NCBI GenBank assembly: GCA_000499405.2
Contig: HG738138.1
Location: 4,762,368-4,826,367 of the forward strand
Source of the DNA: Onchocerca volvulus
Taxonomy: Eukaryota > Nematoda > Chromadorea > Rhabditida > Onchocercidae
DNA: 64,000 nucleotides
Reading direction: 5' to 3'
Shown one piece after another: positions 18,129 to 30,700 of the stretch (position 1 is its first letter; the number at the start of each line of letters is the position of its first letter). The notes below the pieces were generated by a model. It worked only from the letters and a program-made list of their open reading frames with translations. It did no database searches and was not told the origin of the DNA. The translations under genes and the position numbers were made by a program.

Positions 18129-20761
18129 ATCCTTTGCTCTGGTCACTTTCGACGATCGGCGCTCTCCAAACTTCATCAAACTTCATCAGTTCCCAATACC
18201 AGCAATCCGAAGATAATTTCCCTACTATCAAAAAGAAGTCCAAATTGTCGGCTGTTTTTTTCGATATTCATCAATTCATTGTGTACCGTAGTTATGGCAA
18301 ATAAAATTCGCCATATCAAGGACTTCATTAAACCGTTAAACAACAAAATCATCTGTACCAAATTCCAACAAACAACCTTTCACGAATTACTTTCACGACA
18401 GTTTCAATGAAAGATTCGACTTATGGCTCTCGTGAAACTGTCGGTAATTTAATAAAATTTCAGGATGAAACATATATTCCTTTTTCAGAAATTTGAATGT
18501 TACAGAACCACGAATTTAGTTCATAAATTTTGATTATTGCAATAACACAAGGCACAAACTGATTGAAAGAAAATACATGAATTTGTTAATTCGAATCGAT
18601 TAATTCTTCGTTGTACTAAAATTTCAATTTTCATTGCACAATTTTGAATTTTATTAAAATAATAATGATACTGAGCTTTTCGATCGTAGCGTTACAGTGA
18701 ATGTTCAAAAGTCAAAATGAGATAATAATCGACCATTTACGATAAAAAACAGATGTAAAGATGGGATGAAAAATAACATTTGTTTATTTATTTTAACAGC
18801 AAATTTGCTTCAAATGAATTGAAGATTAAGAAAGCAAAGGAAAGGTAAACTATAGAAAAGCGATTTCTGAGATTATCGAAGTTGTTACAAAGCCATCAAT
18901 ATCATTAATTAAAATAAACTGTTCCCGGAAGAAACATTTAATACAAAAAAGCATCCAGCGAAGGAAAAAGATTAGATAAAAGCTCTTGCCTCAATGCGGA
19001 TGAAATTTTTCTATTAAATTTTCAATAGCTAGGGAAATTAGCTACTTGATAAAACGAAAAAACTAGTTCAAAAGATCACACAGAACATAAAATCGAGAAT
19101 TTGAATTTAAGTTTGAAACTTTAAGTTTTCTGATGCATTTGATGGAAACTGAATTTATAAATTCTCAAACAGCCGGCCATGTCAACAATTCCGAGATTTA
19201 CGATCTTTTTGCGAACTTCATGTGCAGATTTACACGTAAATATCATGTGCTCAGTTTACATTAAATTCCGATCAACTTCACCATACAATCTCTTTAAAGT
19301 ATAAAAGAGCAAAAGAAATGAAAAACAAAACATATGAAAAATCACGCAGGCCAAATACTGTGGCAATTTGGACAATACCGTTAAAATCTAGCAATTCCTG
19401 GATTAAAGTGGGAAGGATTGTTCGGAAGTTGAGGGTTAATTTTGCCTTTTCGGTAATTCTAAATACCGTGAACATATCGCAGTTCATGAGTACGTGCGGC
19501 ATCATCCATTTTCATTATTCAGCTTAATCGTTAAATTAAATCAAAATTTAATAATTCATTTTGCGAAGATTCTGCTTCTAAAACTCGTTTGTATCTTCTT
19601 GATATTCGGTTTTCATGTTGATGTTTAAAGAGACATTTTAGTTTGTCCGAACTAATTCGTCTTATCAATTTATAATATCATTGTTGATCCGGAAGAACTT
19701 CGAAAGCAGTACAAAAATGATTGTCTCTCGTGAATAATAAAGGGAAAAACAATCACAGTTAATTTCACTGCTCATCAACTATCAAGCAAAAAGAATGCCA
19801 AATTGTGAAATAATTCAAATATTTGTTCGACAAATGCTTCCTTCACCAGTTTTGAAAAATAGTTCATCGCCTTGCTTAGAACGATATTCTCACTGCAAAT
19901 CTGCAACTAGTTTTGATTTGCTTTTGCACATAATGCTGATTTAATCACTCATAAAAAACGATTTAAAGATCTCGAAATAGCCTGGAATCATTCTGTGATT
20001 TCTATTATTTTTGCCAATCTTTGTAGCTTGTGAGCTAGCACAGACATTATTATTAGTTACCTTATAGAATCATTTCAGCTCAAAAATAAGGCGTTCTTAG
20101 AATTTCCATGAAGACACATACGACGACACATGTGAGAGCAATGAATGCATGAACGCATAATTATCACGGAGTGTCATTTTGGAAGTTTTTGAATGGCGCA
20201 AATGGCGAATAAATAAATCTTCCAGAGTAAAAACTGTGTCATAAGTGAGAGAAATGGAAATGGGCAAAAGGCATCGGAATTATTTAAAATCTGCATTACT
20301 TGCTGGCATCGATCATCGATTCTCTAAAAATGGTGCCCACGATCTCTATTTATGTTTGTCCCTCCTTTACGATATTTCATCCGTTCCATGCAGTAACTCC
20401 GTATCATTAGATTGATAATGGAGAAGAAGGAGGGTTAATCTGGAATAATAATCACGTCAACGATGTTGCTGATGTTGACGATTATTGTCATCAACTGCCA
20501 TTGTTATCCTATTTCTTCAGTAGATTTTCTAGTCTTTCAATAAAAAAACTTCGCGAAAATTTCACAGTGTTAGAATTCAGTATTTGAAGCTATTATTGTA
20601 TTACAATTTTAAGAAATGACATATCTGTAGCCAAATAACATTTGAAAGGTGAAGCACTAATTGCGTAACTAAAAAAGACAAATGTCAACCCTGACGCAAT
20701 TTGCCAACTGTCGATTGAAGAGGAAATCAACAGTTCTTTTCCTGTAATAAATTTGCAGATT

Positions 20762-21711
20762 ATGCATTGGAAGCTTATTAATTACTATAATATTTATTGT
20801 GATATGCTAATTCTACCTATTATTTTTTTCTTTTACCACTTTTCATCAGTTGTGATTTGCCTGGAAAATACTTACTTGCAAAATCCAATCATTGGTATAT
20901 CTACGGATCGTTCCTGTCGACGTCCGCCTGGATGTGTACTTGATTGTCCATTTGGTTATCAAACTGGTCTATTGGGGATATGTTTGTGCATCTGTGCCGA
21001 TATCCCCTGTTTTGTAAGTTTTCTGTCATTTTTTTTTTTTGTGTCATTCTCATGCATGCATTTGTAAGCCAATGTTGTTATATTTCTTCAAAAAGTTGAT
21101 ACTGTTATTTTCTCTTGGAACCCATTACAATACAAATACCACATTGGTCATAATCATAATTAGCAGTAAACTAACAGATCATTCTTATTATTATCGATTC
21201 CTGTTAGTAAGCTAATCAATAACAACGAAATATTTTTGTTGCATAATTAGTTTCAGAATTTCGGCTTAATTAATTGATTATTTTAGCTGCTGAGAATTTA
21301 ATTTAAATTGATATTCGAACTTCTCTTAATATATACCCTGAATTCAAACAGGACAATTGTACCATCTTATTCCAATAATTGATTATCAAAGACCATTTAA
21401 CTTCAACAAAATGCATCTTCATAATTACTGAAAAAATTGTAAGCAAAATTTCGGAACTGTTAAACTTAACCTAAGAATATTTGATTCCGTCATACAATTC
21501 TCGATATTTGCTAGAAATTATAAAAATTTCTGAGGGATAATTTTATAGAAACTCTCATCTAATGAAAATTTTAGCAAATATAATAGAAATTTTTCGAAAT
21601 GAATTGAACTTGTAATGGAAGATAAATAAAATCTTTAGTTGAAAGCATGTGCACCAAACGAATATTGTCAACGTAACAGCGATGGTACAGCGTTCTGTGT
21701 ATCACAGATTG
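20762..21711 (+). other. Inhibitor gene: signal peptide and N-terminal antistasin-like unit
   Basis: Exons 20759-21013 and 21639-21711. A hydrophobic leader is followed by a Cys-rich unit (CPFGYQTG, CLCICADIPC, then CAPNEYC). Its spacing matches the antistasin-like domains found later in the protein. There is no preceding WAP pair, so this looks like the end of a truncated cassette. Confidence 0.7.
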
Positions 21712-24700
21712 GTAAGTTTGCTAATATCATCGCTATTCTTGTCAATATCTTAAGTTATTGTTTTTATATAAATCTATCATTTACAATATTTTAGATTTTG
21801 CATTTGAATTCACCGTCATGACAGAGCATCGAATAGAATGGGAAGAAATAAAAATAAGTGAGGCAGAATAGAATAAATTACAAAATAATGATTTAAAATA
21901 ACTATTGTAAGTAAATTAAATTTCATCGTATTCGCTATCGATAGATATAATGTTTATACATTTGTTTATTTTTTTCAAAATTATTTTCCTCAATGATAAT
22001 TTGTGTAGGTTTTCTGTTATATAAATTGCCATTATGGAATTCATAGGACTTTTTCAAAAGTGGTACATTAATTATCAAATTTTTCATTATAAATTCTCTT
22101 AGATTCATTAAATTGTTAATGCAAACAAACACTATTTGACAGTGGGAGAATCAGTAGAATGCACCTGTATCATGCTTTCAGTAAGAGAAATATTGAGTTA
22201 TTAGAGAACGGTAAAAATAAAAAGACAAAAAGTAATCTATATAAACAAAAAGGCAAATGTTTCCTGTTACTCCTGACATAACTTTGCAAATTCTTACCGA
22301 TTGTTTTCAAATTTTGGTATAATGTTACACCAAATAGGCGTGTGTTTTTATATAGATATTTCTTCTGTTTTTTTTAACCTGTCACACTTGTAACCGGTAA
22401 AAGTAAGTGAGTGGACCGAACGTTTTGACACGCCTACTTTCTGCATTTGCCGGGAGCTGGAAAATGAAATTGGAATAAGAAACGAAGAAAATGATGTTTG
22501 CAGGATGAATAAGAAGCAAATTTAAATTTGCAAAAACTAGGCATCTACCATTGCCTAAAATCAGTCGTTCATAATGAAATTTTTTGTTATTTTAGCAGCT
22601 AAAAATGAAAAAATTGAACAGACAACTGAAATTTCGGTTAAATTTGCAATTTCAAAATTGTAATTCACCTTTGTTTTGCAGCATCACAATCGAGTGGAAA
22701 TAGAATAGCCGTAAAGCCAGGGGAGTGTCCACATTTTTTCGATCGTACTTGTATATATCAGTGCAATAGTGATAGTGATTGTGGCAGTACGTTGAAATGT
22801 TGCAGCAACGGATGTGGTCGAGAATGTGTCGTTGCACTTAGTCCACAATTATTACCTGTGAATTCGTTTTCAATTCATCCCCTTCAAACAACTGGTCAGT
22901 CGTTAACCTGGAATAAATCATGAAAATCACGGATACAAATCTATACAAATAAAAATGTAACTGTTCGTTGTTACTTGTCACACAATGTTTCAATTCTTCA
23001 CCGATTGATTTGAAATTGTGCAACAACGTTACATTCGAATAGGCGCGTGTTTAAGAACTTTCGGATTAGTTCAAGTCTCGTAATTTACTACTTGAAATAT
23101 GACTTATTAAAATTATATTATTTCTTGAAACATATATTACATCGAGAATAGCGTTCATTCTTACTGTAGTTTCATATCAGAAGTAATTTCTGGCTAAAGA
23201 AAACGCTGAAATTTAAATCTCACTTATTTGATGTTATTAATTTTAACCAAAGCTATCGTTCCAGAAACTAGTTCGCTTTGCTCAATCGAAATTATCATAT
23301 TTCAAACGTTTAATTTCTTATAGTTAGTAAAATTTCCGCACGCTTGATAGAGGAATACTGAGCAAATGAAAGAAAGCTGATGTTTGTTGTCAAGATATGT
23401 ACAATAATGGCCTTTCAGATGAACGATCTGTAGCTTGAACATTTAGCTAAATAACTACTAGTAGTACGATTTCATGGCGATTATTCATAATGCATGAGTT
23501 TACAGTTACTTGATAAATTTCGACAAAATTTGTCTGAATTAATAGTTTAGACAAAAGAAAATGATGGTTAATGACTGATTTCACCTTATTTTCATAACAT
23601 TGAAAAAAAAAAAACAAAATAAAAAAAATGGAAGACAATTTTTTCAGGGCATTCTAATCGAATAGGAAAATGTCCACCAAGAAGTTACATAAAGAATCAG
23701 AACTGCGTGACAGAATGCATTTACGATGAGGAATGTCCTTCGATTGAAAAGTGCTGTGATAGTGATTGTGGTAGTGTTTGCACACCACCTGAAAAAGCGA
23801 CAGGTATCAGGGTTATTTTTAACTTTATGAGAATGAAAAAGTAGAAAGTATTTTGTGCTATCTCAGAGCAAGAAAGTAAATTTCCCCTAACAGCTTCTTG
23901 GACTTTCAAATTGCAGAATTACGAAATTAAATTAGCTCTAACCTTTCTGTTAACGAAGAACCAGTAAATAATAAAAGCTGAATTTTGCAGACTGCATACA
24001 TTTAATAACAGCAATAAGCCGTTTACCGGGAAAAACACTTATAAACGGTTATGTGCCAAAATGTACGATTGATGGACAATTCGAGAATATACAATGCGAT
24101 GACAGCTTTTGTTGGTGTGTTGATGAGAAAGGCATTGAAATTTTTGGGACCAAAACTGCAAGAAAAATTGGCCAACCGAATTGCATACGTTAGTGTTCTT
24201 GCTGAATTTATATTTATTGATTTTGAGGATTAAACAATAATTTTGTCTTCTTTTTTTTTTTTTTTGCAAACCATTGGAGCAGAGAAAATGATACAGCTGA
24301 ATTTGAAATGGCTGGTAAATTGTTTAATTTTTTTCTTTAATTATATTATTCAGAAAGAAGAGATTGTGAAGCTAAGTTATGCCCAAAAATTTGTCATTTT
24401 GGCATTAAAACGGATGATGAAGGTTGTCCTCTGGACAACTGTAAGTGCAGAGATCTTTGTGAAGAAGTAAAGTGTGTTGGTGACATTGAAATATGCCAAA
24501 TGGTTGAGCCTGACTGCGCAAAATCGCCATGTCAACCGATACCCAAATGTGAGTTTAGTTAACTTTGATAATTTGAATTTGATTTAATTTCGATTTTTCT
24601 AGCATCACTTTCGTAATGATTGACTCAATATAATGAATTAACCGGCTGTATGTTTCAGTAAACTGGATTTAAAAGATTTTCGTATTCATAGGTTTACTAA

Positions 24701-27700
24701 ATCCCTGTCCAAATGGATCACCGATGACTTTATCAAACGGTGTGACAGCATTATGTACTCACACAAATCAATGTTCACCTTACCATTGGTGTCATCAGGT
24801 AGCTTGGATTCTTAAATCGTTATAGAACCTTCTATAGAGATAATTACTCAGTTCTGTCTTCCAAAATTTGTTGTTGCATAAATGAATAATTGTATATTTT
24901 TGAAATTCATTTTATTAAATATAAGTTACCATGTATAGTTTTTCTATGACAATTAAATGAGTCAACAGTTGCAAATGCTGCTAATTTTGATGATTTGTCC
25001 TAGCCAGTTATTCATTTCATTACTGTTTTTCGTACTGCTTTATTTCTTTCGTAGTGAATAATTTTTTTCAAAACAATCGGAAATTTCTTTTGAAATTTTT
25101 GAAAGTATGGTGGTAAATTCGATTTCATCTTTAACTGGCCAATGATGGAACCGAATCTATATAAATAAAAAGTTGTTGTGCGACAACTTTGAAACATCTG
25201 TCAAAAAATTCAAGTTTTGTAGGCGATGTCTTTCTAGATTCAATCGAGCAACTGTATTCAAAAGATATTTTTCATGGCATCATTCGAACTTTTCCCAAAT
25301 TTTAATTGTAATTCAATTCTTTTTTGATCTTTTACAATCATAATTTCATTTTATCAGATCGGTTTTAATGGCTTTGGATTTTGTTGCTCTCTCCCGAAAT
25401 CGATATTGCATAGCGGAAGTTGCGTTCCGGTTTTATCACTATCTTCTAAAAGCAGTAAATCCGAATGCCGGGTTGATTCAGATTGCTCAGAACAAGCAAA
25501 ATGTTGTTTCAATGGATCTAGCTTGAAATGTATGCTCGATAGTACACATATTCACGGTTTTCATGTTGATTCCTCCACTCAAAAATTAATTATTGTTGAG
25601 GAACAGTTGATGGCCAAAGGTTAAATTTAAATTTATAAGCAAAAATTATGCTTAATTGGTTTCTGTCACAAGTCATTTCAAGTTAAAAAATATAGTCACA
25701 AGATTTTCTGCATTTTTTTTTTTTTTTTAGGTTGTAATAAGAAAGTTGATCTATCCTAATTTCTTAGCGACGAACTTGGAAAATGTTGCACAAAGATTTG
25801 CTTTTTATCTTTTTCAAATTGGCATGAAAACAGTTGTTAACTTTTTTGCTAATTTCTTACATCTGTCCAAATGCTTTTCTAAAAAGCAGAAAATACCACT
25901 AGTTCCTGAAATTCATTAACCTGCGAAAATTATCTTAAACTAAAATTTAAATTGTAGGTACTAAAGTACAGCAAATTGGGAAATGCCCAAAAATATCACA
26001 GCATCATGATCTGGGAAAGTGCGCAATAAAATGTAAAATAGATCAGGATTGTGGGGGTATTAAAAAATGTTGTACATATAACTGTTCTGCGATTTGCTTA
26101 TATCCTACTGAAGTAACAGGTAAATCTTCTTAGTCTTGTTTTTTCTTTCTCCCAGTATTCAAGCAACATTCAGTTCTAACATGAAAAAAAAAAAAAATTA
26201 GGAGAATGCCCTTTCATTCACTTATCAAAAAAGGCAAAAAAAAATGATTAGGTTTTTGGATTAGATTTTTTTGAAATTTCTATATTTAAAAGCACCTTCC
26301 ATTGAACAAATAACAGTAGAATATTTCCAGTCGCTAAAGCAATTCTATTAAATTGCCTTATTTTGGAAATCTAATGTTTACAATCAGAAAATTGCAGCAT
26401 GTCTTCATGAAGTTATTACACATGAAATTTTTGGATACGGTCGTGCACCAAAATGCAATGACAAAGGAAATTATGAACAGATACAATGCGATGATAATAT
26501 TTGTTACTGTGTTGATACATTGAACGGTAATGAAATTCCAGCAACTCGAACAGCATTACAAACGAAACCCGTCTGCAATGGTATTTTTTCCTTTAAAACC
26601 TTTCGAAACCTCATACTTAAAAGTTATTTAAATATTTCACGTCATTTTAATGTTTAGTCGAATGACTTAGTTCAAAATGCTAAGCTTTAATATACAGATA
26701 TGACTATAACTATTTGCTAAACTTTATTTTATGACTTAATGATTTTTCGTATACTGTTGCATATAACTGAAAAAGTCATTTTTTTAAATGCTTATGCTGC
26801 GAGTAGGAAACTCGTCAGAAAAGCGATCAACTGAAAAAAAAGAATTAGGATTAGCATGATAGTAGTTATACTAAAACTTTCGATACAACCAATTCTGCTC
26901 AAATAACATTTCCATTTTCAAATTGATGGTCATGATACAAATATTAATATTCTTAAATATTAGTTTGATTCGTTATTCAAATTTATGCAATTATTGAACT
27001 AATTTTAGATTAAATCAACCAAATTCTTAAAAATCAATGCAGTTTTATAGTGTAGTTTTTAATAAAGTCTTATACAAATTGGCTTTCTTTTTTGCAGAGA
27101 GACGGCTCGACTGCGAACCGTTCATGTGTTCGAAAGTTTGTGCTTACGGTTTTGAAATAACAAGTAAAGGATGCCCATTATGTGAATGCCGTAATCCCTG
27201 TAAAAATAAGTTATGCCCGCACGGATATATTTGCGTGATGGCAAACGTGAAGTGTTCAGCAAATGTTTACTGTCCTAATCAACCGCGCTGTAAGTAATTT
27301 TCTAACTTTCCAAAATTTAATTTCTTGATAAAACAGAATATGTTTTCATTTGTGAATTAAACCTGTTATAGATCTAAAAAAAAAACGAATACTCGACCAT
27401 ATCAGGCGTGTGTCTGTAAGGCTAAAAGAAGATAATATTAGTCTCGCACATGCGAAGTATAGATTTGAAATTCTTTTTTGAATCCAAAACAAAATCACAT
27501 TATGTGTAAGTTTGTGTCAGTATTTAAGCACAGGATAACTGTCATAGTTCATGTACTACATTTGAGGTGTACCAAATGTTTGTGCAACTAATAATTTATC
27601 AATGGTACCACCAATACTTTGCGACAATAAGCAGGACTGTCCAAACGATTACTGGTGCAACAATATTGGTATACAATCCAAGGGATTGTGTTGTCCAATA

Positions 27701-30700
27701 CCTTCAAAAGAACTGCACGGTGAAATAAAATGCAAATCTATGGAACCGTTCATTGAAAACAACAAATCGTGTGATATTCGTTGCAGAGGAGGTTTTATTT
27801 TTGAGAAATTTCTGTATATTTCTAATTATAAAATTCAGAAAGTAAAGTATTTAAATGTTTTGCAATTGTGGTTTTAATTTAGCGAAGCTTATTTAACGAA
27901 TATGGATATAAAGTATGCATGAACAAAATGATACGGGGCATTTTATTGTGCTAACAATAACAACAGCAAGTGAATTATAGATGATGAATGTGTAGTCGGT
28001 GCGAAATGTTGCTATGACGGTTGTGGAACGATTTGTGTCCAAATATCAGGTTGATTTTCTTCATCTTATCCCAAACACAAAAATTGTTGAAGCATAATTT
28101 CATAGAAACTACAGGACTTTCGACTCTTATATTCATGTCTCATTCAACATATTACTGATATATTAGTACGGATAAATGTCCTCTAATTTGCTACGAATTA
28201 TTTGCAAATTCGAACTAATAACTCCGTGCAACATATATTGCGATTGTTCTGTGTGGGGTGCGATGCAACTATCCGGAACACTAAAGCATGATATACATGA
28301 TATATCTTGAAACTTTTGATATCAGGTCTCGAGTAAACAAAACAAACTTTGTTAAAGTTAAGCTAATATTTCTATTTTCAGCGAAAACGTCGTATCGAAC
28401 AAAAGTATCTGAATTGAGTGAATGTCCACGTCTAAATAATAACCCCCCAGATTGCCGGAAAAACGAAATCGATGATTGCATAGAGGATGTTGACTGCTAT
28501 ATGGCACAGAAGTGTTGCTCTAATGGATGTAAGAAGGCATGCATGTATCCTGAGGTTACCACAGGTGTAATTTTACCAGCGATCAGTGTTTTAAATATTT
28601 TCAACTTATAATTCAATGAAAACATCACTTTAAGTCATTACTCAGAAACGTTAACATTATTTTTTTGGTTACAATGTAAATTGCAAATTTTCGTCTATTT
28701 AGCATGCATTCATTTGTTGGGTGCTTCGCAAACTTTTGAACCAGGTTCATTTGTTCCACAATGTGATACGTTTGGTGATTTTACTCGGATCCAAAAATTA
28801 GGTGCCTTGTTTTGGTGTGTCGATGCAGCGGGTCGCGAGTTGTCTGGTAAGCTGTGCTTCTTTTCAATCAATCGTTTAATTTCATTTCTAAAGGCGAGAA
28901 AATACAGGACAAGAAAAATAACATATACTTCATTTAGGAACACGAACTTCTCATCCATATCTTAATTGTAATTTGCCTCGGTCATGTCCGCTGTTGAATT
29001 GCCAATTAAATTGCTCCTCAGGGTATCAATTTAACTTTTTTTTTTGTTTTTAATTTTCAATTTTATTTTGAAAGCAAATATTCAGACTATATTTATTCTA
29101 GAACTTTATGGAAATTCTGTTTATACTAACATTTATGAGAAATGAAATAATGCGAAATTGATTAAAGCAGACAGTGTTCCATTCTTGTCGTTTTCAAAGT
29201 TGCCTTCACCCTTATAATGGCAATATGTTGTAATGTCTCGCATTCTCATTTACTATTTTTAGTTATGAAAAAAACCACAACGGTTGTGACCAATGTCGTT
29301 GTCGTGATCCTTGCAAAAATGTTCGATGTCCATCAACACATGTTTGCAGCCTGATTGATGTCAAATGTTTGTCAGGAATCTGTGATTCGATTCCTAAATG
29401 TTAGCTATTTCTTGGAATTTTTTAGAACCCCTAAAATTTTTTTTGAAAAGAGTAGTACTGTGAACAAATGTTCACTTTCTCCTTTTTTTGTCCCGTTTCT
29501 ACCTTGCTTTGCTCCTTTTTCTTTTGTTAACCTTGATGCTCGAATGTTTCAGTTGAATGATGAAATCAAAACTTTCAAAAAATTTACTACCATCAAAATT
29601 CGTTCTCCAATACTTTCATTCTGCTTCTACAGATGTATAAGAACATAATTTAGACGAAAAGAACAATGTAAAGTTCACACAGCTTCCTGCTTTTAAGGTT
29701 TCTGGAGATCTGCGACATTACTACCATGTTCATTGGTTTCTCAAAAAAAAAAAAAAAGAAAATAGCATTAAAAAAGAAAAATAACACTAGAAAAAATGAA
29801 ATAATACTAAAAAAATGTTTTTTTATTAAACAAAGATTAAAAATATGCAACCTAATCAGTTTAAGCTCACAGCCATTGTGTTATTTTAACAATGATACTT
29901 CATAATATTTCTGCAATCCTCAATTGTCCATCAAAATTTTACACTTTTTAGGTATATTAAATGCTTGTCCGAAAGGTGAACCATTGACTTTGCCTAATAT
30001 GCGTGACCTCGTGCTTTGCAATACAAAAGAAGATCGCCATTGTCCACTAGGTTACTTCTGTCACCAAATTGGTATTCCAATGTCATTTTCGTCATCATAT
30101 TGCTGCGCTGGAAACGGTAAAGTTACTGCCAAAATTCAAATGACTTTACCACATAATTTAATTATATTTAGATGAACGAAAATTTAAGAGCCTCAACTTT
30201 CGAAATTCAAGTACTTTGACAAAATTTCAGAAGTTTCATCAGCCATATGCCCAATAACGTTTGAACTTCGACCTCCTGATTCCAAACAGTGTAAAATAAG
30301 ATGCCATACACATAATGATTGTTCATCCGGGAAATGTTGCTTCAACGGCTGTGGAACATCATGTATGGGTTTACGAGCGGAAGAAATCGTCCGAAATACC
30401 GGTTTAAGCTTTCCGAAAAATGTGTTTTCTAGAGGTACTAATGAAATTCGCTCATCTTACCGCATAAAGGCAACCAAAGAAAAGTAGCTCCTAAAAAGCA
30501 TCAACAATTAGACCTGTTTGTTTATCTACTTGCTAATTGGTATTAGTAAACTGACCAAAACATAATTCCATAAGTGAATTTAGAATATGTGGACAAATGA
30601 AGAGATAATATTACTGATTACAAAACTCTCCTACTTATTTATTCTCTTTAAAAACTTCTATTTTTTTTACCATTTTTCACATTACATTGGGTGGATTATT

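Larger units (their letters stand above)
9970..20758. other. 10.8 kb gene desert upstream of EGR and of the inhibitor gene
   Basis: No reading frame here shows both protein-like character and splice support. The base composition is uneven: 12.3-13.1 kb is much richer in G+C and CpG than its surroundings. Because both flanking genes are transcribed away from it, the region is the shared 5' side of the EGR gene and the multi-domain inhibitor gene and probably contains cis-regulatory DNA. Separate entries cover the structured sites inside it. Confidence 0.6.
22682..25396 (+). other. Inhibitor gene: cassette 1 (WAP-WAP-Tg1-antistasin-lustrin)
   Basis: The first WAP domain is exon 22682-22894 and the second is 23648-23803; both have all eight cysteines (DCGSTLKCC, ECPSIEKCC). 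The thyroglobulin type-1 domain is 23991-24188, with IQCD and CWCV and six cysteines. The antistasin-like unit is 24354-24548 (GCPLDNCKC). The lustrin-type six-Cys unit is 24692-24798 plus the start of the next exon (CPNGSPM, YHWCHQIG, FGFCC). Confidence 0.85.

Noticed and set aside
18396..18443. 11-bp inverted repeat CGACAGTTTCA/TGAAACTGTCG
   Set aside because: Short arms with a 26-nt spacer are expected occasionally in 64 kb; it is mentioned only with the adjacent open frame.
29355..29648. 97-codon frame after an antistasin exon
   Set aside because: Only its first 45 bases are exon (donor at 29400); the rest is intron readthrough.
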